A DNA stretch of 64,000 nucleotides from Rubrivirga sp. SAORIC476 (GCF_002283555.1 NZ_MVOI01000007.1:62001-126000), one strand, 5' to 3'. Positions 17,393 to 26,236 are shown, counted from the stretch's first letter. Notes: generated from the sequence alone by a model not told the origin. A program made the numbers and translations.

Positions 17393-19057
17393 TCTGATCC
17401 GACGGCCCTCCCCCGCACGGCTCAGGCCGAGCACGAGCCCGGCAGCCGCACCTGCGCCGAGTACGCTCAGGACGTGCGGCAGGCCTAGCGCATACAGGCC
17501 ATCGTCGAGCCTGGCCGTGAGCCGAAGCGGTAGGGGCTTGTGCTGCTTTAGAACGACGACGTCCGGCTCGAACACGCGGGCCGCGCGGCGCCCGCTCTCG
17601 ACGGCCCCCTCGATGCTCCAGATGTCGGCCTCGGTCTCGGTGTGGGCGCCGGCGAGCACGAGGTTCGGGACCGACGTCGCCTGGGTGGGCCGGTGGGGCC
17701 GCGTGTTCGTCGTCGTGACCCACTTGGGCTGGTCGGGCTCGATCCCGTCCGGCGAGAACGTCCACTCGGGCCAGACCTCGACCCTGGCGATGGGGAACGT
17801 GTCGAGCCCGCGCCCGCCGTTCGCTTGGCGGATCATGCGGTCGAGCGCGTCGGACGCGCGGATCTGCGCGAGCACCTCGTCGAGGAACTCCTCCTTCGTG
17901 CACGTCCGGAGCGGCTTGCCGTGGACGCGCCCGGGGACGGACGCCACGCACGCCGTGCACGTCCAGAGCGAGGCGACGCCGTCGCCGAGGTCGACGCGGG
18001 GCGGCCACGCCTGCTCCTGGGCGAACAGCGTGAGGTCGAACTCGGAGTCGGTGAGGGCCACGGCCGTCCGGTCGCGGGGCCACGCCATCGGCTCGTCGAA
18101 GGCGATCCGGAACGAGACCTGGGTGTGCGGGCCGTCCTGGATGAGGGGCCGGAATTTCTGGAGTTGCGGGTCCGCCTCCAGCTCCGGCGTCCGGGCGAGG
18201 ACGTCGGCGGCGGCGAAGGGCGTGACGGCCAGGACGTAGAGGTCGGCCTCGACGGCCGCGCCCGTCGCGAGGGCCGCGCCCGTCACGCGCTCGCCGTCGA
18301 ACCGGAGCGTCTCGAGCGGGGCCTCCCAGTGGAACGTGACGCCGCGCCGCTCGAGGTCGGCGACCCACTTGTCGAACCACCACTCGTTGCTGGGGCCGCG
18401 GAGGAGCGACCAGCCGCCGAGCGACTCGTGCGCCCAGGCCGAGCCCTCGGCGTCGGCCGGGTGCGTGTGGCGCGGGCCGGACCGGACGTTCCGCCCGAAG
18501 AACAGCCCGACGTGGTGGATCGAGGCGACCGGCCAGTCCGCCCCGATCCACGGGCCGAAGAGGGCCCGCCACGTCGCGTGCCCGACGGCGCTCATCCGGG
18601 GCTTCCAGTACGCCGCGGCGTTGGTCCGGGCGTACCGCTCCTTCGAGCGCCGGTTCGTGGACCACGCCTTGAGGAGCCCCCACGCCAGCCACGCCTTGTC
18701 GGCAGCCGTCATCCGGAACGCCTTCGGCTTGTCGAAGAGGTCGTCCGGGTCGAGGTCGTCGTCGGCCGGGTTCGGGACGACGGCGTACTCGACGGGCCGG
18801 GAGAGGACGCGGTCGTAGAGCGAGTGCTCGTCGTCGAAGGGGATCTGGCGGAGGAGGTCGAACGTGTTGTGGTACCACGGCCCAAACCCGTGCCACGAGT
18901 ACTCCGTGGGGAGGTCGTCAGCCTCGCGGCGGGCGCTCCGGAAGAAGCCGCCGGCGGAGTCGTTCCGCTCGTAGACCTCGACGTGGTGCCCCCGGCGGAC
19001 GAGCTCGTGGGCGGCGCTGAGGCCGGCGACGCCGGCCCCGAAGATGGCAACGGTCAC
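17390..19057 (-). CDS. FAD-dependent amine-oxidase/desaturase-like flavoprotein
   Basis: Encodes 555 residues. The N-terminus VAIFGAGVAGLSAAHELVRRG followed by VEVYERNDSAGGFFRSAR is the FAD-binding and G-G-x-x-R signature of the flavin amine oxidase/phytoene desaturase group. The C-terminal FAD contact appears in NLVLAGAHTETEADIWSIEGA near residues 478-498, followed by a C-terminal hydrophobic segment (LPHVLSVLGAGAAAGLVLGL) that may anchor it to the membrane. Relatives act on carotenoid, squalene or polyamine substrates; this length and the W-rich middle do not let me choose. It starts 52 bp after the Met-rich protein gene of the copper locus. Confidence 0.75.
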   Translation of the reverse strand: MTVAIFGAGVAGLSAAHELVRRGHHVEVYERNDSAGGFFRSARREADDLPTEYSWHGFGPWYHNTFDLLRQIPFDDEHSLYDRVLSRPVEYAVVPNPADDDLDPDDLFDKPKAFRMTAADKAWLAWGLLKAWSTNRRSKERYARTNAAAYWKPRMSAVGHATWRALFGPWIGADWPVASIHHVGLFFGRNVRSGPRHTHPADAEGSAWAHESLGGWSLLRGPSNEWWFDKWVADLERRGVTFHWEAPLETLRFDGERVTGAALATGAAVEADLYVLAVTPFAAADVLARTPELEADPQLQKFRPLIQDGPHTQVSFRIAFDEPMAWPRDRTAVALTDSEFDLTLFAQEQAWPPRVDLGDGVASLWTCTACVASVPGRVHGKPLRTCTKEEFLDEVLAQIRASDALDRMIRQANGGRGLDTFPIARVEVWPEWTFSPDGIEPDQPKWVTTTNTRPHRPTQATSVPNLVLAGAHTETEADIWSIEGAVESGRRAARVFEPDVVVLKQHKPLPLRLTARLDDGLYALGLPHVLSVLGAGAAAGLVLGLSRAGEGRRIR

Positions 19058-19108
19058 GGAGTGGTGGGGAGCGGGGCGATCGTATAGGCGGCCTGGAAAG
19101 GGGTGCCG

Positions 19109-20065
19109 CTAGCGCCCCGACGACCAGTGGACGGCGGCGACGCGCCAGCCCTCGGGCGTCCGCTTCATGACGAGGAGCTCGGCCATCTCGGCGTCGCCGA
19201 TGCGCTGGGTGGACGCGACCCAGGCGGCGTCGCCGGCGACGGTCGTGCGGCGGAAGAGCGGCTCGACGGCAGCGTCGGCGAGGAAGGCGGCGTCGCGGGC
19301 GAAGTGGTGGGAGAGGTACTCGGTGCGGGACTCATGGCGGCCCCCTTCGAGGACCACGGCGTCGGGGAGGAGCAGGACCTCGACCGCCGGGCGGTCGCCC
19401 GCCGCGAGGGCGGCGTGGAAGCGGTCAGCGGTGGCGGAGGCGTCGAACTCGGCCTGGCCGACGGCGGGCGTGGCCGGGCGCTCGTCGCCGTTGTGGGCGC
19501 CCGCGTTGCGCCGCTGCATGGCGACGCCGTCGCCGTGGTCCATCTGACCGTGGTCCATAGGGCCATCTCCGTGCATCCCCTCCATCCGCTCACGCATCTC
19601 GGGGTCGGCCATCATCCGCTCGTGCATGGCCCGCATCCGCTCGTGCATCGCGCGTCGCTGCTCGGGGTCCATGGCCTCCATCCGTTCCATCATCTGTGCG
19701 TGCATCTGACGCATGTGGGCCCGGCGCTCGTCGGGAGACATCGCCACCATCCGCTCGCGCATGGCGGCCATGTCCATCTCCCCGCCCATCATCTCCTGCA
19801 TCATGGCCCGCATCTCGGGCATCGCCATCATGCGCTGGTGCATCTCGGGGTCGGCCATCATCCGCTCGTGCATGGCCATCATCCGCGGCATCATGGCGTC
19901 CATGTCCATGGCCCCGTGGTCCATGCCGTCCATGCCGTCCATGTGGCCGTGGTCCATGGGTGCGGCCCGGGTGGTGTCGGCGTGCTGGTGCTCCTGGGCC
20001 TGGGCGGTCGGGATGACAGCGCCGAGGACGAGCGCGAGGGCGAAGTAGAGGGCGTGGCGTTTCAT
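19109..20065 (-). CDS. Exported Met/His-rich protein fused to an NTF2/SnoaL-like domain
   Basis: Encodes 318 residues. MKRHALYFALALVLGAVIP then TAQAQ is a signal peptide. Residues about 25-187 contain roughly 45 methionines plus many His and Asp, with repeated units such as MHERMMADPEM and MDHGHMDGMDGM; such M-x-x-M and M-D-H motifs bind Cu(I) in known copper proteins. Residues about 205-318 form a DUF4440/SnoaL-like alpha-beta cone domain (ADRFHAALAAGDRPAVEVLL and GWRVAAVHWS at the end). The fusion of a copper-sponge-like segment to an NTF2 fold is unusual. It is the last gene after the second multicopper oxidase, and probably a periplasmic copper buffer or chaperone (inference). Confidence 0.75.
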   Translation of the reverse strand: MKRHALYFALALVLGAVIPTAQAQEHQHADTTRAAPMDHGHMDGMDGMDHGAMDMDAMMPRMMAMHERMMADPEMHQRMMAMPEMRAMMQEMMGGEMDMAAMRERMVAMSPDERRAHMRQMHAQMMERMEAMDPEQRRAMHERMRAMHERMMADPEMRERMEGMHGDGPMDHGQMDHGDGVAMQRRNAGAHNGDERPATPAVGQAEFDASATADRFHAALAAGDRPAVEVLLLPDAVVLEGGRHESRTEYLSHHFARDAAFLADAAVEPLFRRTTVAGDAAWVASTQRIGDAEMAELLVMKRTPEGWRVAAVHWSSGR

Positions 20066-20110
20066 GGTTCTGGGGTGGTGTGGGAAAAGCGTCGTTTCGG
20101 GGGTGGAGAG

Positions 20111-21571
20111 TCAGACGTAGCGGACCTCCCGGGCCATGCCGGCCTCCAGGTGGTAGGCGTTGTGGCAGTGGAAGAACCACCGCCCGGGGTTGTCGGCGAC
20201 GAACTCGACGGCGACTCGGCCCATGTGTGCTGGGACGAGGACGGTGTCCTTGCGGACGCCACCAGTGGCGAGGTCGCCGGTGCGGAAAAAGTGGCCGTGG
20301 AGGTGCATCGGGTGGAGCATGGCGCTGTGGTTGGTCATGCTCAGCCGGACGCGCTCGCCCTCGCGGACCGCCAGCGGAGCGGCGTCGGGGTAGGCCTGCC
20401 CGTCAATGGTCCAGGCCGACGACATCATCCCGCCCGAGAGCGTCAGGTCGAACGTGCGGTCGGGCCGCGTCGCGGGCGCCGGCTCCTCGACGCTCCGGAG
20501 GTCGTCGAGGCGGAGGAGCCGCCCCCCGGTGAGCCCATCCGGAAGGGCTCCCTCGCGGGGGCGAACGGCCGCGGCATCGCGGTAGCGCAGGACGGCCTGG
20601 GCCGGGGCGCTGGTGCCCTCGACGGTGGCGGCCGCGATGGGCCAGGCGCCGGGGTTGTCGGCCTCCAGGACGACGTCGTAGCGCTCGCCCATGCTCACGA
20701 GCAGCGCGTCGACGGTGACGGGTCGGACGGGCTCGCCGTCGGCGTGGGTGACGGTGAGGCGGTGGCCGCCGACGGCGAACCGGAAGGTGGTGGCCCCAGA
20801 GGGGTTCATGACGCGCATCCGGAGCCGCTCGCCCCGCCGGACCTCGATGGCGACGGGGTCGGTGGGGAGCTTGCCGTTGAGGAGGAGGCCGCGGTAGGGG
20901 GGCACCTGGCCGCCCATCATGCCGCCTCTCCCCCGCCCCATCCGCCCCCCCACCATGCCGCCCCGGCCAGCCGCCGTGAGGGGCTCGGGCGCGCCCGGGA
21001 GGTAGTCGTCGAGGACGATCGTGACGTCGCGGTCGTAGGCGACGTGGGGCTCGCGCTCTTCGATGACGAGCGGTGCGACGAGTCCGCGGTCAAGTTGGAG
21101 GCCGACGTGGCTGTGGTAGAGGTAGCTCCCGGCGGGTTCGGCGGCGAAGTCGTAGACGAAGGAGCCACCGGGGGGGACGGGCTCCTGGGTCAGGCCCGGC
21201 ACGCCGTCCATGGGGTTGGGGACCGGGATGCCGTGCCAATGGATGGTGGTGGGCTCGGGGAGACGGTTCACGACCGTCGCCTCGAGGCGCTCGCCCTCGG
21301 CGAGTCGGATCTCGGGGCCGGTGTACCCGCCGTTGTAGCCCCAGGTGCGCCAGACCTCCCCGGGCCCGACCTCGACCTCGACGGCCTCGGCGACGAGGCG
21401 GACCTGCCGGGCGGGGCCGGTGGCGGCGTCCCGCGCGGCCTGGTACGAGGGCGCGCCGGGCACGGCGATGGGCCGCCCCGCCTCTGCGTAGCGAGGGGCC
21501 TCCGGGCGGCAGCCCACGAGGGTGGCGGCCCCGGCGAGGGCGGTGTGGTAGAGGAAGTGTCGGCGGTCCAT
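20111..21571 (-). CDS. Multicopper oxidase (CueO/CopA-like), second copy
   Basis: Encodes 486 residues with all four copper-binding blocks: HWHGIPVPN near 115, YHSHVGLQ near 152, HPMHLHGHFF near 415 and HCHNAYHLEAGM near 470, which supply the type 1 and trinuclear copper ligands. The N-terminus MDRRHFLYHTALAGAATLVGC has a twin Arg and a hydrophobic stretch ending in Cys, so it could be a Tat-exported lipoprotein. A short Gly/Met/Arg insert (GRMGRGRGGMMGG near 212-224) lies before the second domain. Such enzymes oxidise Cu(I) or other substrates in the periplasm. It shares its operon with DUF302 and the larger oxidase. Confidence 0.92.
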   Translation of the reverse strand: MDRRHFLYHTALAGAATLVGCRPEAPRYAEAGRPIAVPGAPSYQAARDAATGPARQVRLVAEAVEVEVGPGEVWRTWGYNGGYTGPEIRLAEGERLEATVVNRLPEPTTIHWHGIPVPNPMDGVPGLTQEPVPPGGSFVYDFAAEPAGSYLYHSHVGLQLDRGLVAPLVIEEREPHVAYDRDVTIVLDDYLPGAPEPLTAAGRGGMVGGRMGRGRGGMMGGQVPPYRGLLLNGKLPTDPVAIEVRRGERLRMRVMNPSGATTFRFAVGGHRLTVTHADGEPVRPVTVDALLVSMGERYDVVLEADNPGAWPIAAATVEGTSAPAQAVLRYRDAAAVRPREGALPDGLTGGRLLRLDDLRSVEEPAPATRPDRTFDLTLSGGMMSSAWTIDGQAYPDAAPLAVREGERVRLSMTNHSAMLHPMHLHGHFFRTGDLATGGVRKDTVLVPAHMGRVAVEFVADNPGRWFFHCHNAYHLEAGMAREVRYV

Positions 21572-21604
21572 GGGGATCTCCCAGGGGCGGGGGCGGGGAG
21601 TGGG

Positions 21605-22000
21605 CTACACGTGGTCGATGGCGAGGCGGAGGCGGTCCCGGATCTCGGCGGCGATCTCGCCGAGCGCGAGGTTGTCGACGGCGGTCATCGAGGCGACGGG
21701 GTCCACGGCGGCGACCTCGGTCTGGCCGTCGCCCGCGTCTCGGAGGACGACGTTGCAGGGGAGCATCGTCCCGATGAGCGGTTCGGCCTGGAGCGCGCGG
21801 TGCGCAGCCGAGGGGTTGCACGCTCCGAGGATCTTGTAGGGGCGGACATCGACGTCGAGCTTCGCCTTGAGCGTGGCCTGGATGTCGATCTCGGTGAGGA
21901 CGCCGAAGCCCTGCTCGCGGAGCGTCTCGCGGACGCGCGGTTCCGCCTCGCTCATTGGGAGGTCGACGGTACGGGCGTAGTGGTAGGTGCTGGAAGACAT
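21605..22000 (-). CDS. DUF302 domain protein
   Basis: Encodes 131 residues. The sequence fits DUF302: an N-terminal strand-helix (YHYARTVDLPMSEAEPRVRETL), FGVLTEIDIQATLKAKL, then YKILGACNPSAAHRALQAEP and LLPCNVVLRD-like ending (here MLPCNVVLRD). The two conserved cysteines (GACNP and LPCNV) are present. DUF302 proteins are small, often single-domain, and frequently encoded with copper or sulfur redox genes; their biochemistry is not established. No signal peptide is seen, so it is cytoplasmic. It lies 33 bp after the methyltransferase stop side and before the second multicopper oxidase. Confidence 0.85.
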   Translation of the reverse strand: MSSSTYHYARTVDLPMSEAEPRVRETLREQGFGVLTEIDIQATLKAKLDVDVRPYKILGACNPSAAHRALQAEPLIGTMLPCNVVLRDAGDGQTEVAAVDPVASMTAVDNLALGEIAAEIRDRLRLAIDHV

Positions 22001-22011
22001 GGGAGGGGCGA

Positions 22012-22683
22012 TCAGAGCGGTTTGTGGGCGTCGATGCGGCGGAACACTCCGAAGGGGGCGATCGGCTCGGCGCGGTCGAGGTGCCAGCCCGCAGCCTGGA
22101 CGTTCTCGACGGTGCGCCGGGCGACGTGGACGCCGGTGAAGCGGTGGACCGGGCCGTCGAGCCCGTCCATCACGCGCCCGAGCGGCTCCAGGCTGGCGCG
22201 CTGGTGTTCGAGGAGGCGGAGGCGACCGCCGGGCTTGGTGACGCGGAGCCCCTCACGGAGCCCCGCGACGGGGTCCGGGACGGAGCAGAAGACGAACGTG
22301 GCGACGGCCTCGTCGAACGCGTCGTCGGGGAGCGAGAGGTGCTGGGCGTCCATGAGGTGGAGCGTGGCCTCTGTATCGGGGTGGCGCCGGAGCACGCGCC
22401 GAGCCCGGGAGAGCATCCCTTCCGAGAGGTCCACGCCGGTGACGCGAACGCCGTCGGGGTAGTGGGGGATGTTTTTCCCCGTCCCGACGCCGATCTCGAC
22501 CACGTCTAGCCCGTCGACGTCTCGCCAGAGCGCCCGCCTCCAGCGGCGGTAGGCGAGGGCCTCGACGGGCCACTCCATCGCGTCGTACGCCCGCGCGTGG
22601 CGGTCGTAGGCCCGGCGGGTGTGCTCGGTCTGCTCGAGGGCGGAACCGGGGGGGCGGGCAGCGGGAAGGCGGGTGGTCTCCAC
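22012..22683 (-). CDS. Class I SAM-dependent methyltransferase (UbiE/phosphatidylethanolamine type)
   Basis: Encodes 223 residues. Motif I is VVEIGVGTGKNIPHYP near residue 60, motif II is VTGVDLSEGMLSRARRVL near 80, and motif III-like GGRLRLLEHQRASLEPLGR near 152 gives the Rossmann methyltransferase core. The EHQR-S-x-x-x-x-L-G-x block is common in UbiE/Opi3-like proteins found in copper clusters. The substrate may be a lipid or quinone, but this cannot be fixed. It is 10 bp from the SHOCT gene and 11 bp from DUF302, so it belongs to the copper operon. Confidence 0.85.
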   Translation of the reverse strand: METTRLPAARPPGSALEQTEHTRRAYDRHARAYDAMEWPVEALAYRRWRRALWRDVDGLDVVEIGVGTGKNIPHYPDGVRVTGVDLSEGMLSRARRVLRRHPDTEATLHLMDAQHLSLPDDAFDEAVATFVFCSVPDPVAGLREGLRVTKPGGRLRLLEHQRASLEPLGRVMDGLDGPVHRFTGVHVARRTVENVQAAGWHLDRAEPIAPFGVFRRIDAHKPL

Positions 22684-22693
22684 GGGTCTCGGG

Positions 22694-22912
22694 TTAGAGG
22701 TCCCGGAGCAGGTTGGCCTTCCGCTCCTCGTACTCCTCGGTCGTGATCTCCCCGTCGGCGTACCGGCGTTGGAGACGGTCGAGAGGCGCCGCCTCGGGGG
22801 GGGCGGCGGTGCGCCTGGAGAAGGCCCACCAGGCGGCAGCCGCGATGACGGCGGCCCAGACGAGCCACCAGATCCAGTGCATGCCGCTCATGTAGTGCGG
22901 GACGTCGTACAT
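22694..22912 (-). CDS. Small SHOCT-domain membrane protein
   Basis: Encodes 72 residues. MHWIWWLVWAAVIAAAAWWAF is one membrane helix and the C-terminal LDRLQRRYADGEITTEEYEERK is a SHOCT motif (short C-terminal oligomerisation-type helix pair). Such proteins, often with a Met/His N-terminal leader (here MYDVPHYMSGMH), occur beside multicopper oxidases and CopB in copper loci. The function is undefined; oligomerisation or membrane docking is inferred. It is 10 bp from the methyltransferase gene. Confidence 0.8.
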   Translation of the reverse strand: MYDVPHYMSGMHWIWWLVWAAVIAAAAWWAFSRRTAAPPEAAPLDRLQRRYADGEITTEEYEERKANLLRDL

Positions 22913-22949
22913 GATTGGGGTTGGGGGTGGCTAGGGGTTCGGAAGCGGG

Positions 22950-23711
22950 CTAGCGCCAGAGGCGGATGCCGAAGACGACGTTGGCCTCGGAGGCCGAGCC
23001 GCCCTCGTCGCGGGCGAAGTCGGCGGCGGCGCCGTACCGCTGGGTCCAGTTCACGCCGACGTAGGGGGCGATCTCGCGACGGACCTCGTAGCGGAGCCGG
23101 AGGCCGAGCTCGGTGTCGTTGAGCCCGGAGCCGACGCCCCAGTCGGCGACCTCCTGGAGCGCGGCGTTGACCTCGAGCCGGGGCTGGGCCACCAGCCGCT
23201 GTGTGAGGAGGAGGTCGTAGGACCCGACGAACCGGGCTGAGAGGTCGCCGGCGTCGGAGAGGAACAGGGCGGGCTCGACCTCGAAGAAGTAGGGCGCCAA
23301 GCCTTCGAGCCCCACGACGAGGTGGGGGCGGGCGCGGAGCTCGCCGTCGCCGAACTCGGTGTCGAGCCGGACGCCCGCCTGCGCCTCGAAGTAGGACGTG
23401 ATGAGGCGGCTGTAGAGGGCCTGCCCCTCAACCTCACCGGCGGCGTCGGCGATCGACCCCTCGCCCTCGCCCTTGATGTAGAGGCGGGTGTAGTCGTTGC
23501 CGATGCGGTAGAGGCCCTCGACCCGGGCCGGGACGCCGCTGGCGGCCGGCGCGGCCTCGAACAGGTCCAAGAGCGCCAGGGAGTACAGGTTCTGGTCGGC
23601 CGCGGCGACGGCGCCGGGACGGAAGTCGGGGTACTCCGGGAACGGCGGCGCGTCCTGGGCGCTGGCGGGCAGCGCCAGCGCGGCGAGGAGGATGAGAAGG
23701 AAGCGAGGCAT
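22950..23711 (-). CDS. copB: Outer-membrane copper resistance protein CopB (PcoB-like)
   Basis: Encodes 253 residues. A signal peptide (FLLILLAALALPASAQ) precedes a beta-barrel-type sequence with alternating hydrophobic and polar residues. It matches the CopB/PcoB C-terminal domain: YRIGNDYTRLYIKGEGEG, LYSRLITSYFEAQAGVR, QRLVAQPRLEVNAALQ and a terminal FGIRLWR. The Met/His-rich N-terminal extension of classical CopB is missing here, but the neighbouring Met-rich proteins could supply it. The protein is expected in the outer membrane, binding or passing copper together with CopA. It lies 40 bp after the CopA-type oxidase gene, the classical copAB arrangement. Confidence 0.85.
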   Translation of the reverse strand: MPRFLLILLAALALPASAQDAPPFPEYPDFRPGAVAAADQNLYSLALLDLFEAAPAASGVPARVEGLYRIGNDYTRLYIKGEGEGSIADAAGEVEGQALYSRLITSYFEAQAGVRLDTEFGDGELRARPHLVVGLEGLAPYFFEVEPALFLSDAGDLSARFVGSYDLLLTQRLVAQPRLEVNAALQEVADWGVGSGLNDTELGLRLRYEVRREIAPYVGVNWTQRYGAAADFARDEGGSASEANVVFGIRLWR

Positions 23712-23752
23712 GGGATCGGTCGAGCGGGAAGGGCAGGCGGGCAGCGCAGGCG

Positions 23753-25741
23753 CTAGCCCCGGGCGAGGTCGCGGCGCGGGGGGCCGTCCGGGTAGAGCGA
23801 GGCGAGCACCTCCGGGTCCCAGTCGTCGGGCCGCTGGACCATCGCCACCCTGAACATGCCGAGGTCCATGTGGTAGAGGATGTGGCAGTGGAAGGCCCAC
23901 GGCCCGAGCGCGTCGACGTCGATCAGGAGCGAGAGCCGCTCGGCAGGTTTCACGACGACGGTGTGGACGCGCGGGATGTACTCGCCGTGGCCGTTCTCGA
24001 GCTCCATCCACATCCCGTGCAAGTGCATCGGGTGGTTCATCATGGTGTCGTTGACCATGGTGAGGCGCAGGCGCTCGCCGTAGACCATCGGGATGAGCGG
24101 CTCCTCGGCGTAGGTCTTCCCGTCGATCCCCCACATGTAGCGCTCCATGTTGCCCGTGAGGTGGACCTCGACCTCGCGGTCGGGCGCACGCCGGGGCTCG
24201 GGGTGGAGCGCCTTGAGGTCGGTGTAGACGAGGACACGGCGGCCGTCGCCCCCCAGCCCGACGCCGGGCTCGTGGAGCCGGCTCATGGTCTGGTCCGGGG
24301 CCATCGCGTTCGCGATCCCGTGGTCGTCGGCGCCGTGGGGCGTGACGTCGGGGAGGGCGCCCGGCGGGCGGAGGCCGGCGTGGTCCATGCCCGGCATGGC
24401 GACCTCATCGGCGCGCGCGGCGTGGTCGCCGTGGGCCATGATCGGAGCCGCAGCGGCGGGGTGGTCGGGTGCGGGCGCCTCGCCGTGGCCCATCGCCCCG
24501 TGGTCCACGCCCTCCATTGGAGCGCCGGCCGCCGCGCCGGCCGCCGGCCCGTCCATGTCCATCCCAGCGTGGCCGCCGCTGCCCATGTCCATCCCAGCGT
24601 GGTCCATGCCCGGCCCGCCGTGGGCCATCCCCATGTCCATCATCGTGAGCGAGGGGCGGTCCCGCATCTCCGGCACGGGTGCGCTCATGCCGGGCCGAGG
24701 CGCCAGTGTGCCGCGGGCGTAGCCCGAGCGGTCCATCGACTCGGCGAAGACGGTGTAGGCCCGGTCGCCCGGCTCCACGACGACGTCGTAGGTCTCGGCG
24801 ATCCCCATCCGGATCTCCTCGACCGTGACCGGCTGGACGTGCTGGCCGCTCACCTGGACGACGGTCATCGGCAAGCCCGGAATCCGCACGTCGTAGAACG
24901 TGCCCGCGCTCGCGTTGACGAACCGGAGCCGGACGCGCTCGCCCGGCCGGAACAGGCCGGACCAGCCGGGGTCTGGGGCCTGTCCGTTCATGAGGAACGT
25001 GTAGGTGGCCCCGGTGATGTCGGCGATGTCGGTCGGGTCCATCCGCATCCGGTCCCAGTCGAGCCGGGCGCCGGCGCCCATCCCCTCGCCCGCGACGAGC
25101 CCCGCCAGCGTCTGGCGCTGGTAGTTGTAGTAGTTCGCCCGCTTCTTGAGGTTGGCGAGGACGTCGTGGGGGTCCTCAAACGTCCAGTCCGAGAGGACGA
25201 CGACGTACTCGCGGTCGTAGGCGTGCGGCTCCGGCCCGGCCGGGTCGATGACGAGCGCGGCGTAGTGGCCCTGCTGCTCCTGGAACGCCGAGTGGCTGTG
25301 GCACCAGTACGTCCCGAACTGGCGGATCGGGTAGCGGTACTCGAACGTCGAGCGCGCCGCGATGCCGGGGAAGTTGACGTGGGGGACGCCGTCCTGGTCG
25401 TTGGGGAGGATGAGCCCGTGCCAGTGGACCGACGTCATCTCGTCGAGCCGGTTGTGGACGCGGACGACGGCCTCGTCGCCCTCGGTGAACCGGAGGAGCG
25501 GGCCGGGGACCGACCCGTTCATCGTGACGGCCGTGCCCGTCCGGCCGCCGAAGGCGAGCGGCGTCCGGTCGATGGTGAGGTCGTACTCGACCAGGCCGGG
25601 GCGCCGGACGGTCGGCTGGAGGCCGGGCTGGCGGAGCGGGCCGTGCGCGAGCGCCGAGCGCGCCCAGGCGGGCGTGAGGGCGCTCAGGCCCGCGAGCGCG
25701 CCGACGGCGGAGGCGTTTCGGATAAAGAGTCGGCGGTCCAT
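23753..25741 (-). CDS. copA: Multicopper oxidase of the CopA/PcoA type
   Basis: Encodes 662 residues. The start MDRRLFIRNASAVGALAGLS is a Tat signal, as expected for a folded copper enzyme. Copper blocks are SVHWHGLILPND near 105, WCHSHSAFQEQQ near 148, HPMHLHGMW near 575 and HCHILYHMDLGMF near 620. Residues about 360-455 hold a long Met/His insert (M-D-M-G, H-A-G-M-D motifs), typical of CopA/PcoA, which oxidises Cu(I) and binds excess copper in the periplasm. It is the first gene of the leftward copper operon, and an operator-like sequence lies 64 bp before its start codon. Confidence 0.93.
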   Translation of the reverse strand: MDRRLFIRNASAVGALAGLSALTPAWARSALAHGPLRQPGLQPTVRRPGLVEYDLTIDRTPLAFGGRTGTAVTMNGSVPGPLLRFTEGDEAVVRVHNRLDEMTSVHWHGLILPNDQDGVPHVNFPGIAARSTFEYRYPIRQFGTYWCHSHSAFQEQQGHYAALVIDPAGPEPHAYDREYVVVLSDWTFEDPHDVLANLKKRANYYNYQRQTLAGLVAGEGMGAGARLDWDRMRMDPTDIADITGATYTFLMNGQAPDPGWSGLFRPGERVRLRFVNASAGTFYDVRIPGLPMTVVQVSGQHVQPVTVEEIRMGIAETYDVVVEPGDRAYTVFAESMDRSGYARGTLAPRPGMSAPVPEMRDRPSLTMMDMGMAHGGPGMDHAGMDMGSGGHAGMDMDGPAAGAAAGAPMEGVDHGAMGHGEAPAPDHPAAAAPIMAHGDHAARADEVAMPGMDHAGLRPPGALPDVTPHGADDHGIANAMAPDQTMSRLHEPGVGLGGDGRRVLVYTDLKALHPEPRRAPDREVEVHLTGNMERYMWGIDGKTYAEEPLIPMVYGERLRLTMVNDTMMNHPMHLHGMWMELENGHGEYIPRVHTVVVKPAERLSLLIDVDALGPWAFHCHILYHMDLGMFRVAMVQRPDDWDPEVLASLYPDGPPRRDLARG

Positions 25742-25804
25742 CGGGGGCGGAGTCGGAGGGTGGGTCTGTTACGGGCCGGAGTCGCGGGGGTGCGGGCCGG
25801 GGCC

Positions 25805-25822
25805 TTAAAAGGCGTTAAGGTG
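25805..25822 (-). promoter_or_regulatory. Copper-locus operator-like box, copy 1
   Basis: The plus strand reads ttaaaaggcgttaaggtg. Seventeen of 18 bases match the box at 27455-27472, and TTAA recurs 10 bp apart as expected for tandem response-regulator binding. It lies 64 bp upstream of the copA start codon, in the gap between the Met-rich lipoprotein stop and copA. It is a likely site for the locus response regulator (inference). Confidence 0.6.
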
Positions 25823-25849
25823 GGCCGCTAAGAGTCCGCGAAGGGTCGG

Positions 25850-26236
25850 CTAGCCGTCGTGGTCGGCCGGGTGGCCGCCGTCGCCGTGGTCCATCGGCAT
25901 CCCGTCCATGTCGTGGTCCATGGGCATGTCGCCACCCATCATCGTCCCGTCGTCCATGGAGTGCTCCCCGTCGGGGTGGGCGTCGGAGGCGGGGGGCGCC
26001 GGGGCGGGGGGCGCCGCCGGAGCCGGCCGGACCGGCTCGCCTGCGACGGCCTCGTCTACGGCTACGGAGGGCGCGGCCTCGCCGGCCGGGTCCGAGAGCG
26101 GGTCGGCGTCGCCGAGGCCGTCGATGGCCGAGGGCTCGGGGGCCGCGTCGAGGACGATGGGGTCGGGGTCCTCCGAGGCGCAGGCGGCGAGGGCGAGCGG
26201 GAGGGCGAGGGCAGCTGTGAGGAGGCGGGGGCGCAT
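25850..26236 (-). CDS. Met/His-rich lipoprotein of the copper locus
   Basis: Encodes 128 residues. LLTAALALPLALAACAS has a lipobox (L-A-A-C), so the mature protein would be lipid-anchored. The middle is an acidic and Pro/Ala-rich linker, and the last 35 residues are Met/His/Asp repeats (DDGTMMGGDMPMDHDMDG and MPMDHGDGGHPADHDG). This is a plausible periplasmic copper-binding tail. No catalytic domain is present and family assignment is not possible. It lies between the DUF2231 gene and copA, but the operator box between it and copA suggests separate transcription. Confidence 0.7.
   Translation of the reverse strand: MRPRLLTAALALPLALAACASEDPDPIVLDAAPEPSAIDGLGDADPLSDPAGEAAPSVAVDEAVAGEPVRPAPAAPPAPAPPASDAHPDGEHSMDDGTMMGGDMPMDHDMDGMPMDHGDGGHPADHDG

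Noticed and set aside
19600-20000. CRISPR-like repeats in the Met-rich gene
   Set aside because: The repeats are irregular, coding and maintain the frame of Met/His motifs; no constant repeat-spacer pattern exists.
19103-22462. 1119-codon plus-strand open frame rich in His and Val
   Set aside because: It mirrors the Met/His-rich and multicopper oxidase genes on the minus strand; periodic H-P-L-V-H is the antisense of M/D/H codons.
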